Assembly: GCA_025560025.1 (NCBI GenBank)
Contig: CP048485.1
Location: forward strand, 2,510,501 to 2,574,500
From: Agrobacterium tumefaciens
GTDB lineage: Bacteria; Pseudomonadota; Alphaproteobacteria; Rhizobiales; Rhizobiaceae
DNA length: 64,000 nt
Direction of reading: 5' to 3'
Below, piece after piece: positions 38,983-48,312 of the stretch. Position numbers and translations under genes: made by a program. The notes beneath the pieces are model-generated. The model saw nothing but the letters and a program-made list of their open reading frames with translations. It had not been told where the DNA came from and ran no database searches. Within the stretch, counting starts at the first letter, position 1; each line of letters starts with the position of its first letter.

Positions 38983-41900
38983 GCGCTGACCCTTTCAGGG
39001 TGCGGGAGGATCAGCATTTCAAGCTCGGCATCGACCGCATTGCGCCGGCTATGCCAAAGGCCGCGACGGCGGGCGGATAAAAAGCGTGCCGCCATCACCT
39101 CCGCCGCCTTCGGATTTTCCCGCAGGATGAAGTCGCGAACCTCCTCATTACTGAAATAGGCGTCATAGACTGCCTCGATCAGTGAGGAGGAAACCGCATG
39201 GGTGGTTTCGGCAAAGCCGATCAGCCGGTCAACCGTCTCGGCAAATTCCGCCGCCCCGCGCGGGCCGTGCCGCATCTGGCCGGCAATGAAGCGTGGATTG
39301 ATGGCACGGGCCCGAACAACCCGCGTCAGTGCCTGTGAAATGGATCGCGCGCGTGGACGCGCCGGATCGGTCGTATCCAGTGCGACAATATCGGCAACGC
39401 CGCCAAGGGCGGCCTTTGCGGCAGAAAAACCGCCCATGAAGGCAACATCGGAAGAACCATCGAGAAGATCGCGGCCGGGATCGTCGCCGGTGTGAACCAG
39501 AAGATCGGCCCGCCGTACCAGTTCCACAAAACCGGTATCCTCGAAAATCTCCAGCCCATCTTCGCCGCCGAAGGCATGGCTTGCCGCGTCCAGATAGGCC
39601 TGCCCCAAATCTTCGCGTTCGTCCCATTTTCCGCTGGCGAGTTTTTCCTCTATGCCCGCACCATAGGTGCCGGGCGCCGAACCGAAGATGCGCGCCGGTA
39701 TATGACCGAGCGCGGCCGCTTCTTCCGAAAGCGGATTGTCGCCCGGCGCTTCGTCGCGCCGCGCGACCGCCTTGGCGGCAGCATCGAGAAGAGCGATAAG
39801 CGCCGGAAACATGTCGCGGAACAGGCCGGAAATCCGAAATGTGACGTCGACACGCGGCCGCCCGATACTGGCCGGCGGTAGGACCTCGATGCCGGTAACA
39901 CGCCCCGTCGCAGGGTCATGGATCGGTCTGGCGCCCATCAGATGCAGCGCCTGTCCTACATCCTCGCCACCGTTGCGCAGGCTGGCGCTACCCCAGAGAT
40001 CGAAAACCAGATGTTTCGGCCAGTCTCCATGAGATTGCAGATGGTGACGCATCACCTCTTCGCCCGCCATGCGGCCCAGTTCAAAAGCCGTCGGCGTCGG
40101 CATGGTGCGTGGATCAGCGGCATAAAGGTTTCTACCCGTCGGCAGCACGTCAAGCCGTCCGCGCGCGGGTGCGCCGGAAGGGCCGGGGATAACATGCCGG
40201 CCCGCGAGCGCTGCAAGCAGAGCTGCTTTTTCCGCCGCAGCGCTTTCAAGCCTCAGAAGATCGGTCTCGCCCTCAGGCGAACGACCGAAAATATGCTGGC
40301 CGTCCTTGATTGCGAAATCCTTGAGGTCACAAAGAAACGCGTCGATGCGTGACAGTGCCGCATCGGCCTCATCCGTCGCCCCCACCCCAGCATCTGCCGC
40401 TAGCCCGGTTTCCAGCGCTTTTTCGACAATCAGTTTCGCCAGCCGGTCGCGGCGACGACGATCCAGCCCGTCCGCCTGCGCATATTCATCGACCAGCTGC
40501 TCCAGCGCGGATTGCTCCGGCGAAAGCCCGGCATCTATCAGCACCGGTGGAACATGGCCGATAGTGACAGCGGAAATCCGCCGCTTGGCGACAGCCGCTT
40601 CGCCCGGATTGGAGACGATGAAAGGATAGACCACCGGCAACGAGCCCGTGACGATCTCTGGAAAACAATCCCGGGAAAGCGCCACCGTCTTGCCCGGCAA
40701 CCATTCCAGCGTACCGTGCGCGCCGACATGCACGATGCCATGCGCGCCTGCGACCCGCTGCATCCACGCACCGAAGGCAACCAGTGCATGGCGCGGCGGC
40801 AAAGCAGGGTCATGATAATCCACCCGCCTATCCTCGTTTCGTCCACGGTCCGGTGCCAGCGCCACGAACACCTTCCCGAAACGGGCGACGCGGAAACGGA
40901 ATGCGCCATTGACAAGCGCATCGTCGTGTTCGGCCGAACCCCAGGTCGCATCCAGAGAGGCGGCGGCCCCCTGCGGCAAACCCGCGAGAAAATCCTGATA
41001 GGCTGAAAATTCGACAGTCGCTTCCTGCTGCTCGACGCAATCCAGCAAGGCCCTTGCCGTTTCGGGAATATCCGAAACCGCATATCCCGCCCCGTCAAGA
41101 TCGCGCAGCATTTCCAGCACGCTCTGCGGCACATCGAGGCCGACGGCATAACCGGTGCGCCCCGGCGCGGCACCGGGATAATCCGGCATCAGAATGACGA
41201 TGTGCCGCTCCTGCGGGGCAGATTGCTTCAACCGCAAAAAGGCGGCGATACGGTTTGCCACCTGCTCCACACGATCGGCTTCCGGCACGTTCAGGAGACT
41301 GACACCGCCATCGGTCCGCACTTGCTTGAACGAAATCGCACCGGCAAGAATCCTGCCATCGAGTTCCGGCAGGACCACATGCATGGCAAGATCTGACGGG
41401 TTAAGACCGCGCGCATTCTCCGCCCAGCCATCCCGTCGCGTGGTCGCCATGACCACCTGAAACACCGGCACCCCGAGACGATCGAAGAGTGTCTTGCCAC
41501 CTTCATCCGTCTGACTGGCAAAGGCCGTGGCGGCAATGATCGCGGCGGGCTCCAGATCAGGTAGCACCGTTTCGAGAAAACGGATCGCTTCCCCATCCTT
41601 CAGGCCGCTGACAAAAATCGGCAATGGCGCAAAACCGCGCTGCGATAGTGCGTGAAAAAGCGCGTCCACGGGCGCAGCATCGCTTGCCAAAAGCATGGAG
41701 CGGTAAAAGAGAACCGGCAGGATGGCTGCATCGGCGGAGAAACCCGCGCTGGCTTCCACCTGGTCCACGACACCTTTACCCGGCCGGTAGAAGCCGGCTT
41801 TCGGCAGTGGCTGGGCCTCGATATCTGGCCATGCGCCACCCCTTGCAAGCGCCGCAAGACCAGCGGCAAGCCGACCCATATTCTCCCGCCCACCCTCGCG

Positions 41901-42329
41901 GAAGAAGGAGAGGACAGAGGCCAGAATTTGCCGATCAACGGTTGAGGCCGCCTCGAGTTTTTCGTCTCTCTCGCTGCATTCGCCCGGCAGGAGCAGCAGT
42001 TTTATGCCCCGCCGCCGGGCGAGAATGGAAAGCTGTTCAACACCGTAACGCCAGCGCTCTGCGCCGCCCAGAATCCGGATAAGAATAACGCTGGCATGTT
42101 CCGCCGTCTTTTCGATCCAAAGATCGACCGACATCGGATGGCGAAGCTCGGAGAGGTTGGCGGCGGATAGCGACGGAAGGCCAGGCTCCGCTTGCCGCCA
42201 CACCTGTTCCAGCCCGGCAAGATCACTCGTTGAAAAAGACATGACCACCACATCCGAGCAGGGCTGGTTGAGATCAACCGGCTCGATCAGATCGTCCAGA
42301 GACGAGGATGTGGTGGCGAGAATATGCAT
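38979..42329 (-). CDS. cobN: Cobaltochelatase subunit CobN
   Basis: Large subunit of the ATP-dependent cobalt chelatase that inserts Co2+ into hydrogenobyrinic acid a,c-diamide together with CobS and CobT, which are not in the window. Typical motifs are VHVGAHGTLEWLPGK near residue 590, PTGRNLYAADPRTMPT near 790 and the late AINPRFIAGQMRHG. At 1116 residues it is shorter than the roughly 1275 I recall for the classical CobN; the ends and core are intact, so it looks compact rather than broken. It starts 3 nt after the cobW stop. Confidence 0.94.
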   Translation of the reverse strand: MHILATTSSSLDDLIEPVDLNQPCSDVVVMSFSTSDLAGLEQVWRQAEPGLPSLSAANLSELRHPMSVDLWIEKTAEHASVILIRILGGAERWRYGVEQLSILARRRGIKLLLLPGECSERDEKLEAASTVDRQILASVLSFFREGGRENMGRLAAGLAALARGGAWPDIEAQPLPKAGFYRPGKGVVDQVEASAGFSADAAILPVLFYRSMLLASDAAPVDALFHALSQRGFAPLPIFVSGLKDGEAIRFLETVLPDLEPAAIIAATAFASQTDEGGKTLFDRLGVPVFQVVMATTRRDGWAENARGLNPSDLAMHVVLPELDGRILAGAISFKQVRTDGGVSLLNVPEADRVEQVANRIAAFLRLKQSAPQERHIVILMPDYPGAAPGRTGYAVGLDVPQSVLEMLRDLDGAGYAVSDIPETARALLDCVEQQEATVEFSAYQDFLAGLPQGAAASLDATWGSAEHDDALVNGAFRFRVARFGKVFVALAPDRGRNEDRRVDYHDPALPPRHALVAFGAWMQRVAGAHGIVHVGAHGTLEWLPGKTVALSRDCFPEIVTGSLPVVYPFIVSNPGEAAVAKRRISAVTIGHVPPVLIDAGLSPEQSALEQLVDEYAQADGLDRRRRDRLAKLIVEKALETGLAADAGVGATDEADAALSRIDAFLCDLKDFAIKDGQHIFGRSPEGETDLLRLESAAAEKAALLAALAGRHVIPGPSGAPARGRLDVLPTGRNLYAADPRTMPTPTAFELGRMAGEEVMRHHLQSHGDWPKHLVFDLWGSASLRNGGEDVGQALHLMGARPIHDPATGRVTGIEVLPPASIGRPRVDVTFRISGLFRDMFPALIALLDAAAKAVARRDEAPGDNPLSEEAAALGHIPARIFGSAPGTYGAGIEEKLASGKWDEREDLGQAYLDAASHAFGGEDGLEIFEDTGFVELVRRADLLVHTGDDPGRDLLDGSSDVAFMGGFSAAKAALGGVADIVALDTTDPARPRARSISQALTRVVRARAINPRFIAGQMRHGPRGAAEFAETVDRLIGFAETTHAVSSSLIEAVYDAYFSNEEVRDFILRENPKAAEVMAARFLSARRRGLWHSRRNAVDAELEMLILPHPERVSA

Positions 42330-42332
42330 GGG

Positions 42333-43370
42333 TCAGGCGGCCAGCATCTGTTCGATCTTTTCGCGGTTGATGCCCTTTTCGCCGATGACGACGAGGCGGC
42401 TGCGGCGCTCCTCGCCCGCCGCCCAGGGGCGGTCGTAATAGTGGTTGACGCGGCTGCCGACAGCCTGCACCTGCAGGCGCATCGGCTTTGCGGAAACCTC
42501 GATGAAGCCCTTGATGCGCAGGACATTTTCCGCAGCCGCCGTCTCGGCGATACGGATCGCCAGCGCTTCCGGATCGGTCACAGCCGGCAAATCGATGACG
42601 AAGCTGTCGAAATCATCGTGCTCGTGATCAAGTTCACCATCGTGATGGGTACGGCGATTTTCGATATCCTCTTCCACAGCAAGACCAAGACCGATCAGCA
42701 CGGCGGGGTCGATGGCGCCATTCGAAGCGACCACGATCTTTGCGGCCTTCGGCAGATGCTCGAGGATATGCGCCTTGGCCTTGTCGAGTCCGGCAACGTC
42801 CAGGAGATCGGCCTTGGTCAGCACGATAAGGTCGGCGCAGGCGACCTGATCTTCGAAAACCTCTTCAACCGGGTCGTCGTGATCGAGCGCCTCGTCATTG
42901 GCCCGCTGGGCAGCAAGGGCTTCCATGTCGTGCGCCACCTGCCCTTCGGCAAGGGCGGCACCATCCACGACGGCCACAACGGCGTCCACCGTCACGCGGC
43001 TCTTGATCGCCGGCCATTGGAAAGCCTGCACCAGCGGCTTGGGCAGGGCAAGTCCCGAGGTCTCGATGAGAATGTGCTCCACCTTCGGCTGGCGGCTCAG
43101 AATCTGTTCGATGGCGGGCTGGAAATCATCCGCCACGGTGCAGCAGATGCAGCCATTGGCCAGTTCGACGATGTTTTCTTCGGGGCAGCTTTCAATGCCG
43201 CAGCCTTTGAGGATTTCACCATCAATGCCAATATCGCCAAATTCGTTGACGATGATCGCCAGCCGCTTGCCGTCGAGTTTTTCGAGAAGGCCGCGCAGCA
43301 GCGTTGTTTTGCCGGCCCCCAGAAAGCCGGTGACGATGGTGCAGGGAACGCGGTCCAGAAGGGTGCTCAT
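42333..43370 (-). CDS. cobW: CobW, G3E-family metal-chaperone GTPase
   Basis: Protein of 345 residues. Walker A is GFLGAGKTT (15-23), the metal-binding GCICC is at 73-77, and a His/Asp/Glu-rich stretch near residues 230-255 (HHDGELDHEHDD) may bind metal. A CobW C-terminal domain follows. G3E GTPases load metal into target proteins, and CobW is thought to serve cobalt delivery to CobN. It is directly upstream of cobN and overlaps the DUF1636 gene by 4 nt (ATGA). Confidence 0.94.
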   Translation of the reverse strand: MSTLLDRVPCTIVTGFLGAGKTTLLRGLLEKLDGKRLAIIVNEFGDIGIDGEILKGCGIESCPEENIVELANGCICCTVADDFQPAIEQILSRQPKVEHILIETSGLALPKPLVQAFQWPAIKSRVTVDAVVAVVDGAALAEGQVAHDMEALAAQRANDEALDHDDPVEEVFEDQVACADLIVLTKADLLDVAGLDKAKAHILEHLPKAAKIVVASNGAIDPAVLIGLGLAVEEDIENRRTHHDGELDHEHDDFDSFVIDLPAVTDPEALAIRIAETAAAENVLRIKGFIEVSAKPMRLQVQAVGSRVNHYYDRPWAAGEERRSRLVVIGEKGINREKIEQMLAA

Positions 43371-43729
43371 GATCTCTCCTCGGTAAAATCGAATGGGGGA
43401 ATGCGCGCCACCATGCCGCGCTTCAATGGTTCGGGGCGGCCGCGCCAGGGCATCAGGCCATCGGGAGCAGCAGCCAGCAGCCGTGCGCCGGTCAGCAGGT
43501 CTTCCGCGTCACCGGGTGTCAGCCCGCCGAACACATAGGACCAGCCATTGGCGCTGCGCAGCACGGCGCTAAGGCCGCGCTTGCAATTGGCAAGGCAATT
43601 GACGGAACGAACGATAGTGCCGGATTCTTCCGCCTTCGCGATGACGGCGTCGGCGAGACGCGAACCGGGGCGTGGTTCGGCATTGGGGTCGGCTTCATCG
43701 CGACAGCTTCTGCAAACGAAGACGATCAC
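43367..43729 (-). CDS. DUF1636 family protein, Cys-rich, first gene of the B12 operon
   Basis: A small protein of 120 residues with CxxC (CRSC near residue 7) and CLANC near 45. This is the Cys layout of thioredoxin-like [2Fe-2S] or metal-binding proteins. DUF1636 genes commonly accompany cobW/cobN; function unknown, with electron transfer or cobalt handling the obvious guesses. No in-frame ATG fits. GTG at 43729 is chosen because it starts VIVFVCRSC; the frame stays open to 43864. It is the first gene after the B12 riboswitch. Confidence 0.78.
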   Translation of the reverse strand: MIVFVCRSCRDEADPNAEPRPGSRLADAVIAKAEESGTIVRSVNCLANCKRGLSAVLRSANGWSYVFGGLTPGDAEDLLTGARLLAAAPDGLMPWRGRPEPLKRGMVARIPPFDFTEERS

Positions 43730-43824
43730 GCCGGACGCCTTTTCGTCTTGCGGATTTCCGCTCGAACATGAAGATGTCGCTGAAATATCCAAACCGTATC
43801 GTTTCCCGCGCCTAGCAAAAATCT

Positions 43825-43903
43825 CGGGGTGCGGATGTCGAAAACGGCCTACGCGTCGGCGCAAACCGGATGTTCGATCTAACCGACTGACCGGAGCACC
43901 CCG
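43825..43903 (-). promoter_or_regulatory. Candidate expression platform of the B12 riboswitch
   Basis: On the minus strand CGGGGTGC (43903-43896) can pair over 63 nt with GCACCCCG (43832-43825), which is followed by AGATTTTT. This gives a terminator-like 3' arm between the aptamer and the DUF1636 start. Only a possible fold is seen; control by masking of the ribosome site is equally possible. Confidence 0.4.
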
Positions 43904-43924
43904 CCCGGCAGACGTTTTTCCTGA

Positions 43925-44110
43925 AACGGCAGGTCTCCTGGCTCGCGGCTCTACACCCAGACACCGCCTTCCCGAACCATATTGAGGGTCCAGTGGCTTT
44001 ACGGTGCGGGCTTACCGCTTACAGTTGCGGGGGCAGCCACGGAATGACCCTGTCAGGGTGGAACCGTGTTCCCTCTTAGCTTTTCCCGTTGCCGGGAAAA
44101 GACCGTCAGT
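43925..44110 (-). promoter_or_regulatory. Adenosylcobalamin riboswitch
   Basis: Minus-strand aptamer with the diagnostic elements in order: GGGAACACGGTTCC, the core CCCCGCAACTGTAAGCGG (44032-44015), GCCACTGG, GGGAAGGCGG and the B12 box AGCCAGGAGACCTGCC (within 43944-43928). A GGGAAAAG/CTTTTCCC hairpin lies at its 5' end. It leads the minus-strand series starting with the DUF1636 gene, cobW and cobN. Vitamin B12 is expected to lower expression. Confidence 0.95.
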
Positions 44111-44256
44111 GCCTTACCCTTAGGCTGAACGGGCGTGGGGGTCAATGCCGCGGCCCTGTCCCTCACGCATTGCCGGGTGCGGCAAATTGAGTATAGTCGC
44201 CGCTCCGAATGGCGGGGGCATCCGGTCCCGCGCCGCTGGATAAAGAGGAAAACGCG

Positions 44257-44874
44257 ATGACACGCGACATCAGCGACGGCGAAGCCGAACGTCACCGGCA
44301 GAAAATGGTTAATCGCAAGACGGTTCAGGATGCTGAAGTGGTCGGGAAGACCATTGAAAAAGGCCTGCTGATGATCAATACAGGCCCGGGCAAAGGCAAA
44401 TCCACGGCCGCTTTCGGTCTCGCCTTGCGCATGCTCGGCACCGGACGCAGGGTCGGTGTGGTGCAATTCATCAAGGGTGCATGGTCAACGGGTGAACAGC
44501 AGGCCCTGACGCTCTTCGGCGACAAGGTTGTCTGGCGCACCATGGGTGAGGGCTTCACCTGGGACACGCAGGATCTGAAGCGCGATGTCGCGGCAGCCAC
44601 GAAGGCCTGGGAGGAAGCTAAAACCCTGATGGCCGACGAGACGATCGGCCTGCTGATCCTCGATGAGCTGAACATCGCGCTGCGTTACGACTACCTGCCG
44701 CTGGAAGACGTCGTTGAAACCCTTTCCAGCCGCAGGCCCGATCTGCATGTCATCGTTACCGGTCGCAACGCCAAGCAACCGCTGATCGACGCCGCCGACA
44801 TGGTGACGGAAATGACCCTCGTCAAACATCATTTCAAGGCGGGCGTGAAAGCCCAGGCGGGGATAGAATTCTAA
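44257..44874 (+). CDS. cobO: Cob(I)yrinic acid a,c-diamide adenosyltransferase CobO
   Basis: Transfers adenosyl from ATP to the reduced corrinoid. It has 205 residues, with the P-loop [19 protein letters not shown] near 44-62 and [13 protein letters not shown] near 133. GAGG upstream supports the ATG at 44257; the frame is open to 44209. It is divergent from the riboswitch-led operon and 1 nt from cobQ. The plus-strand unit shows no riboswitch of its own. Confidence 0.95.
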   Translation: MTRDISDGEAERHRQKMVNRKTVQDAEVVGKTIEKGLLMINTGPGKGKSTAAFGLALRMLGTGRRVGVVQFIKGAWSTGEQQALTLFGDKVVWRTMGEGFTWDTQDLKRDVAAATKAWEEAKTLMADETIGLLILDELNIALRYDYLPLEDVVETLSSRRPDLHVIVTGRNAKQPLIDAADMVTEMTLVKHHFKAGVKAQAGIEF

Positions 44875-44875
44875 C

Positions 44876-46333
44876 ATGGCTGCACGCGTGCTGATGTTTC
44901 AGGGAACCGGCTCCGACGTCGGCAAATCGCTGATGGTCGCCGGCCTCGCCCGCGCCTTCGTCAAGCGAGGCCTGTCCGTCATGCCGTTCAAGCCGCAGAA
45001 CATGTCGAATAATGCCGCCGTCACCGCCGATGGCGGCGAGATCGGCCGCGCACAGGCGCTGCAGGCGCGTGCAGCGGGTGTTCCGCTCTCCGTTCACATG
45101 AACCCGGTGCTGCTGAAGCCGCAGAGTGAAACCGGCGCGCAGGTAGTGGTGCAGGGCAAAATCATCGGCAATGCCAAAGCGGCCGAATATCAGCACATGA
45201 AGGCCGGGCTGATGCCGCGTGTGCTGGAAAGCTTCGAGCTCTTGAAAAATCAGGCGGATCTGGTGCTGGTGGAAGGGGCGGGCAGCGCATCCGAAATCAA
45301 CCTGCGCGCCAACGACATCGCCAATATGGGTTTCGCTCGCGCCGCTGATGCGCCGGTGATCCTGATTGGCGATATCGACCGGGGCGGGGTCATCGCCAGC
45401 CTCGTCGGCACAAAAACCGTGGTCGAACCAGACGATGCCGCGATGATAAAAGGCTTTATCGTCAACCGCTTTCGCGGCGATCCGGCCCTGTTTTCGGACG
45501 GCATGCGGATGATTGCGGAAAAGACCGGCTGGGCGTCAATCGGGCTTCTGCCCCATTTTTCCGATGCCGCGAAACTGCCGGCGGAGGATGCTCTTGGACT
45601 TTCCGGCCCGGCTGAGCGAAAGCCCGGTGCAAAGATCCGCATCGCCGTACCGATCCTGCCGCATATTTCCAATTTCGATGATCTCGATCCGCTGGACATG
45701 GAGCCGGAGGTGGAGTTGATCCGCATACGGCCGGGCGATACCATTCCCGCTGATTGCCATCTGGTCCTGCTCTGCGGCTCAAAATCCACCATTGCCGATC
45801 TCGCTGTGCTGAAAGCTGCGGGTCTCAATATCGATATCAAGGCGCATGCCAGACGCGGCGGCTATGTTCTTGGGCTGTGCGGTGGATACCAGATGCTTGG
45901 AAAAACTATTTCCGACCCTCACGGCATCGAAGGACCGCCAGCGACGGTGGAAGGGCTTGGCCTGCTGGACGTGACGACGGTTCTGACCGGCGACAAGAGG
46001 CTTGTTTCCGTGCAGGGCAGAAGCTTCGACGGAATTAACTTATCCGGCTATGAAATGCATGTGGGCAAAACCGAAAGCGCGGCGGGCGCCCAGCCGTTTT
46101 CGACCATAGACGGACGTGCGGACGGTATCATATCGCCCAATGGCGGCATCTTCGGCACCTACATACACGGCCTGTTCGCGGATGACCGCCAGCGTGGCGC
46201 ATGGCTTGAACGGCTTGGCGGACACAGCACGAAACTGAACTACGAAGCGCAGGTGGACGACGTTCTCGACCGTCTGGCAGCGCATATGGAACAGCACCTC
46301 GATCTCGACAGACTGCTTTCTATAGCGCGATAA
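44876..46333 (+). CDS. cobQ: Cobyric acid synthase CobQ
   Basis: Glutamine-dependent amidation of side chains b, d, e and g of adenosylcobyrinic a,c-diamide. It has 485 residues: a P-loop synthetase domain ([21 protein letters not shown]) and a class I glutaminase domain with the nucleophilic Cys in [11 protein letters not shown] near 335 and a His in YIHGLF. It follows cobO by 1 nt. The last 14 nt overlap the end of cobD. Confidence 0.96.
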   Translation: MAARVLMFQGTGSDVGKSLMVAGLARAFVKRGLSVMPFKPQNMSNNAAVTADGGEIGRAQALQARAAGVPLSVHMNPVLLKPQSETGAQVVVQGKIIGNAKAAEYQHMKAGLMPRVLESFELLKNQADLVLVEGAGSASEINLRANDIANMGFARAADAPVILIGDIDRGGVIASLVGTKTVVEPDDAAMIKGFIVNRFRGDPALFSDGMRMIAEKTGWASIGLLPHFSDAAKLPAEDALGLSGPAERKPGAKIRIAVPILPHISNFDDLDPLDMEPEVELIRIRPGDTIPADCHLVLLCGSKSTIADLAVLKAAGLNIDIKAHARRGGYVLGLCGGYQMLGKTISDPHGIEGPPATVEGLGLLDVTTVLTGDKRLVSVQGRSFDGINLSGYEMHVGKTESAAGAQPFSTIDGRADGIISPNGGIFGTYIHGLFADDRQRGAWLERLGGHSTKLNYEAQVDDVLDRLAAHMEQHLDLDRLLSIAR

Positions 46334-47285
46334 GGACCGCCAGCAGCCCGAACAACCCGATCAGCAGGAGGTCGGCGATCCGCGCCAGCCGCAACGCTTT
46401 GCGAATATCACCGGCGACGAGCGACGCCCTCCCGCCTTCGCCCATGAACCGCGCCTCGATCATCTGCCCACCATAGGAACGCGGACCCGCAAGGGCGAAA
46501 CCGAGGGCACCCGCAAGCGCCGCCTCCGGCCAGCCGGCATTGGGTGAGCGATGATGATGCGCATCTCGCCGTATCGCAGCGATGGCTCCGCCCGGCGATG
46601 CGCCCTTCACAAAAAATGCCGCCAAGGCGAAAAGACCGCCGCTCAACCGGGAAGCCGGCAGGTTGACTAGATCGTCCAGCCGGGCAGAGGCCCAGCCGAA
46701 GGCTTCATGGCGCGGCGAGCGATGGCCGATCATGCTGTCGGCTGTATTGATCGCCTTGTAACCCGCACCACCCGGAAGCCCCAGAAGACCAAGCCAGAGC
46801 GAGGGGGCGACGATACCGTCGGAAAAATTCTCCGCCAGGCTTTCGATCGCCGCCCGGCATATCGCCGCCTCGTCAAGCGCCTGGGGATCGCGGCCGACGA
46901 TCATCGAAACGGCTTTGCGGCCTCCCTCCACACCCTCACGTTCCAGCGCGATGGCAACGGCCTCCACATGCTGTTCCAGACTTTTCTGCGCCGGAAGTGA
47001 CGCGCCGAGCACCGCAGCAAGCAACAGACCGAAAGGAAGCAAAAGCAGAACGGATTGCACAAGCCATGCGACAACCACTGTCAGCCCCAGAAAAACCGAC
47101 AGTGCCATGGCGCCTGCGACCTTACGCTGCGAAAATGACGCGCTCTCCCGGTTCCATTTTTTGTCCAGCAGCGCGATAAGCGAACCGATCCAGGTGACGG
47201 GGTGGCCGATGCGTTTGAATAGCCAGTCCGGATAGCCGGTCAGGCGTTCGATCACGAGCGACAGGAAAGCGAGAGCAAAGAACAT
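46320..47285 (-). CDS. cobD: Adenosylcobinamide-phosphate synthase CobD (CbiB)
   Basis: Inner-membrane protein of 321 residues with several hydrophobic segments that attaches (R)-1-amino-2-propanol phosphate to cobyric acid. Motifs: [14 protein letters not shown], the [17 protein letters not shown] region (first part [10 protein letters not shown]) and [10 protein letters not shown]. Its ATG and that of cobC lie on the same CATG (47283-47286), pointing in opposite directions. The 3' end overlaps cobQ. It is the only minus-strand gene within the cobO-cobQ-cobC plus-strand series. Confidence 0.95.
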   Translation of the reverse strand: MFFALAFLSLVIERLTGYPDWLFKRIGHPVTWIGSLIALLDKKWNRESASFSQRKVAGAMALSVFLGLTVVVAWLVQSVLLLLPFGLLLAAVLGASLPAQKSLEQHVEAVAIALEREGVEGGRKAVSMIVGRDPQALDEAAICRAAIESLAENFSDGIVAPSLWLGLLGLPGGAGYKAINTADSMIGHRSPRHEAFGWASARLDDLVNLPASRLSGGLFALAAFFVKGASPGGAIAAIRRDAHHHRSPNAGWPEAALAGALGFALAGPRSYGGQMIEARFMGEGGRASLVAGDIRKALRLARIADLLLIGLFGLLAVLIAL

Positions 47286-48312
47286 GGGCGAAACAGTACC
47301 AGAAAAGGCGCAGGCTGCGATCCGTCACGGTGGCAATCTCGGCAAGGCGCGCCTGATGTTTCCCGAAGCGCCGGAACCGTGGATCGATCTGTCGACCGGG
47401 ATCAATCCGCACTCCTACCCGCATTCGCCCGTTCCCGCCAGCGCATTCGCCCGCCTGCCGGAGCCTACCGCCGCCGAAAAATTGAAAGAGATGGCAGCCG
47501 CCTCCTTCGGTGCACCTTCAGCCCGGCATGTGATGCTTTCGCCCGGCACCCAGATGCTGATGCCATTGCTGGCTCACATCGCGCTCGAACGCGGCGCTAA
47601 AAGCGGAGCCGTGCTTTCCCCCGCTTATGCCGAACACGCCCGAACCGCGCGCATGGCCGGATTGACTGTGACCGAGGTAGAGAACATCCACGATCTGTCG
47701 GCTCACGACTATGCGGTGGTGGTCAATCCCAACAATCCCGATGGCCGCATCACGGATCGCAACGCGTTGCTGTCGTTGGCGGAAGCGATGCGCCGCAAGG
47801 GCGGCCTGCTTGTCGTGGATGAAGCCTTTATCGAAACGGGAGGAGCGGAAAGCCTCGCGAGTGCCGCAGGGGACGATGCGCTGGTGGTCCTGCGGTCCTT
47901 CGGCAAGTTTTACGGCATGGCGGGTGTCCGGCTGGGTTTTGCGATTGCACATCCGGATAGCGCTGCTGAACTGGAGGCCAGGCTTGGCCCCTGGGCGGTT
48001 TCCGGCCCGGCGCTGCATATCGCGACGCAAGCCTTGGCGGACAGGGAATGGCAATTCTCCATGCGTCTCCGGATCGCTGAAGAAGCGCAGCGTATGAATG
48101 GCCTGCTGCAAAAAGCCGGACTAACGATTGCGGGCGGCACGTCCCTTTTTACTCTCGTGCGTGACCATCGCGCCGCCGGGTTGTTCGATCATCTTGGCCG
48201 GCGCGGCATTCTGGTGCGCATTTTTGATGAAAGGCCGAACGACATGCGTTTCGGCCTTCCCGGCAGCGAAGCGGAATGGCAGCGCCTCGAAGAAGCGCTG
48301 TCATCCGTTTGA
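47284..48312 (+). CDS. cobC: Threonine-phosphate decarboxylase-like aminotransferase CobC
   Basis: PLP enzyme of 342 residues, histidinol-phosphate-aminotransferase fold. In this pathway the family provides the aminopropanol (phosphate) arm. It has IDLSTGINPHSYP near 38, NPNNPDGR near 148 and the PLP lysine in SFGKFYGMAGVRLG near 207. The ATG is interleaved with the cobD start on CATG. It ends one base before the stop of the fuconate dehydratase gene on the other strand. Confidence 0.93.
   Translation: MGETVPEKAQAAIRHGGNLGKARLMFPEAPEPWIDLSTGINPHSYPHSPVPASAFARLPEPTAAEKLKEMAAASFGAPSARHVMLSPGTQMLMPLLAHIALERGAKSGAVLSPAYAEHARTARMAGLTVTEVENIHDLSAHDYAVVVNPNNPDGRITDRNALLSLAEAMRRKGGLLVVDEAFIETGGAESLASAAGDDALVVLRSFGKFYGMAGVRLGFAIAHPDSAAELEARLGPWAVSGPALHIATQALADREWQFSMRLRIAEEAQRMNGLLQKAGLTIAGGTSLFTLVRDHRAAGLFDHLGRRGILVRIFDERPNDMRFGLPGSEAEWQRLEEALSSV

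Noticed and set aside
44110..44257. A second B12 riboswitch for cobO-cobQ on the plus strand
   Set aside because: No B12 box or CCGCAACTG core is present on the plus strand; the aptamer belongs only to the minus-strand operon.
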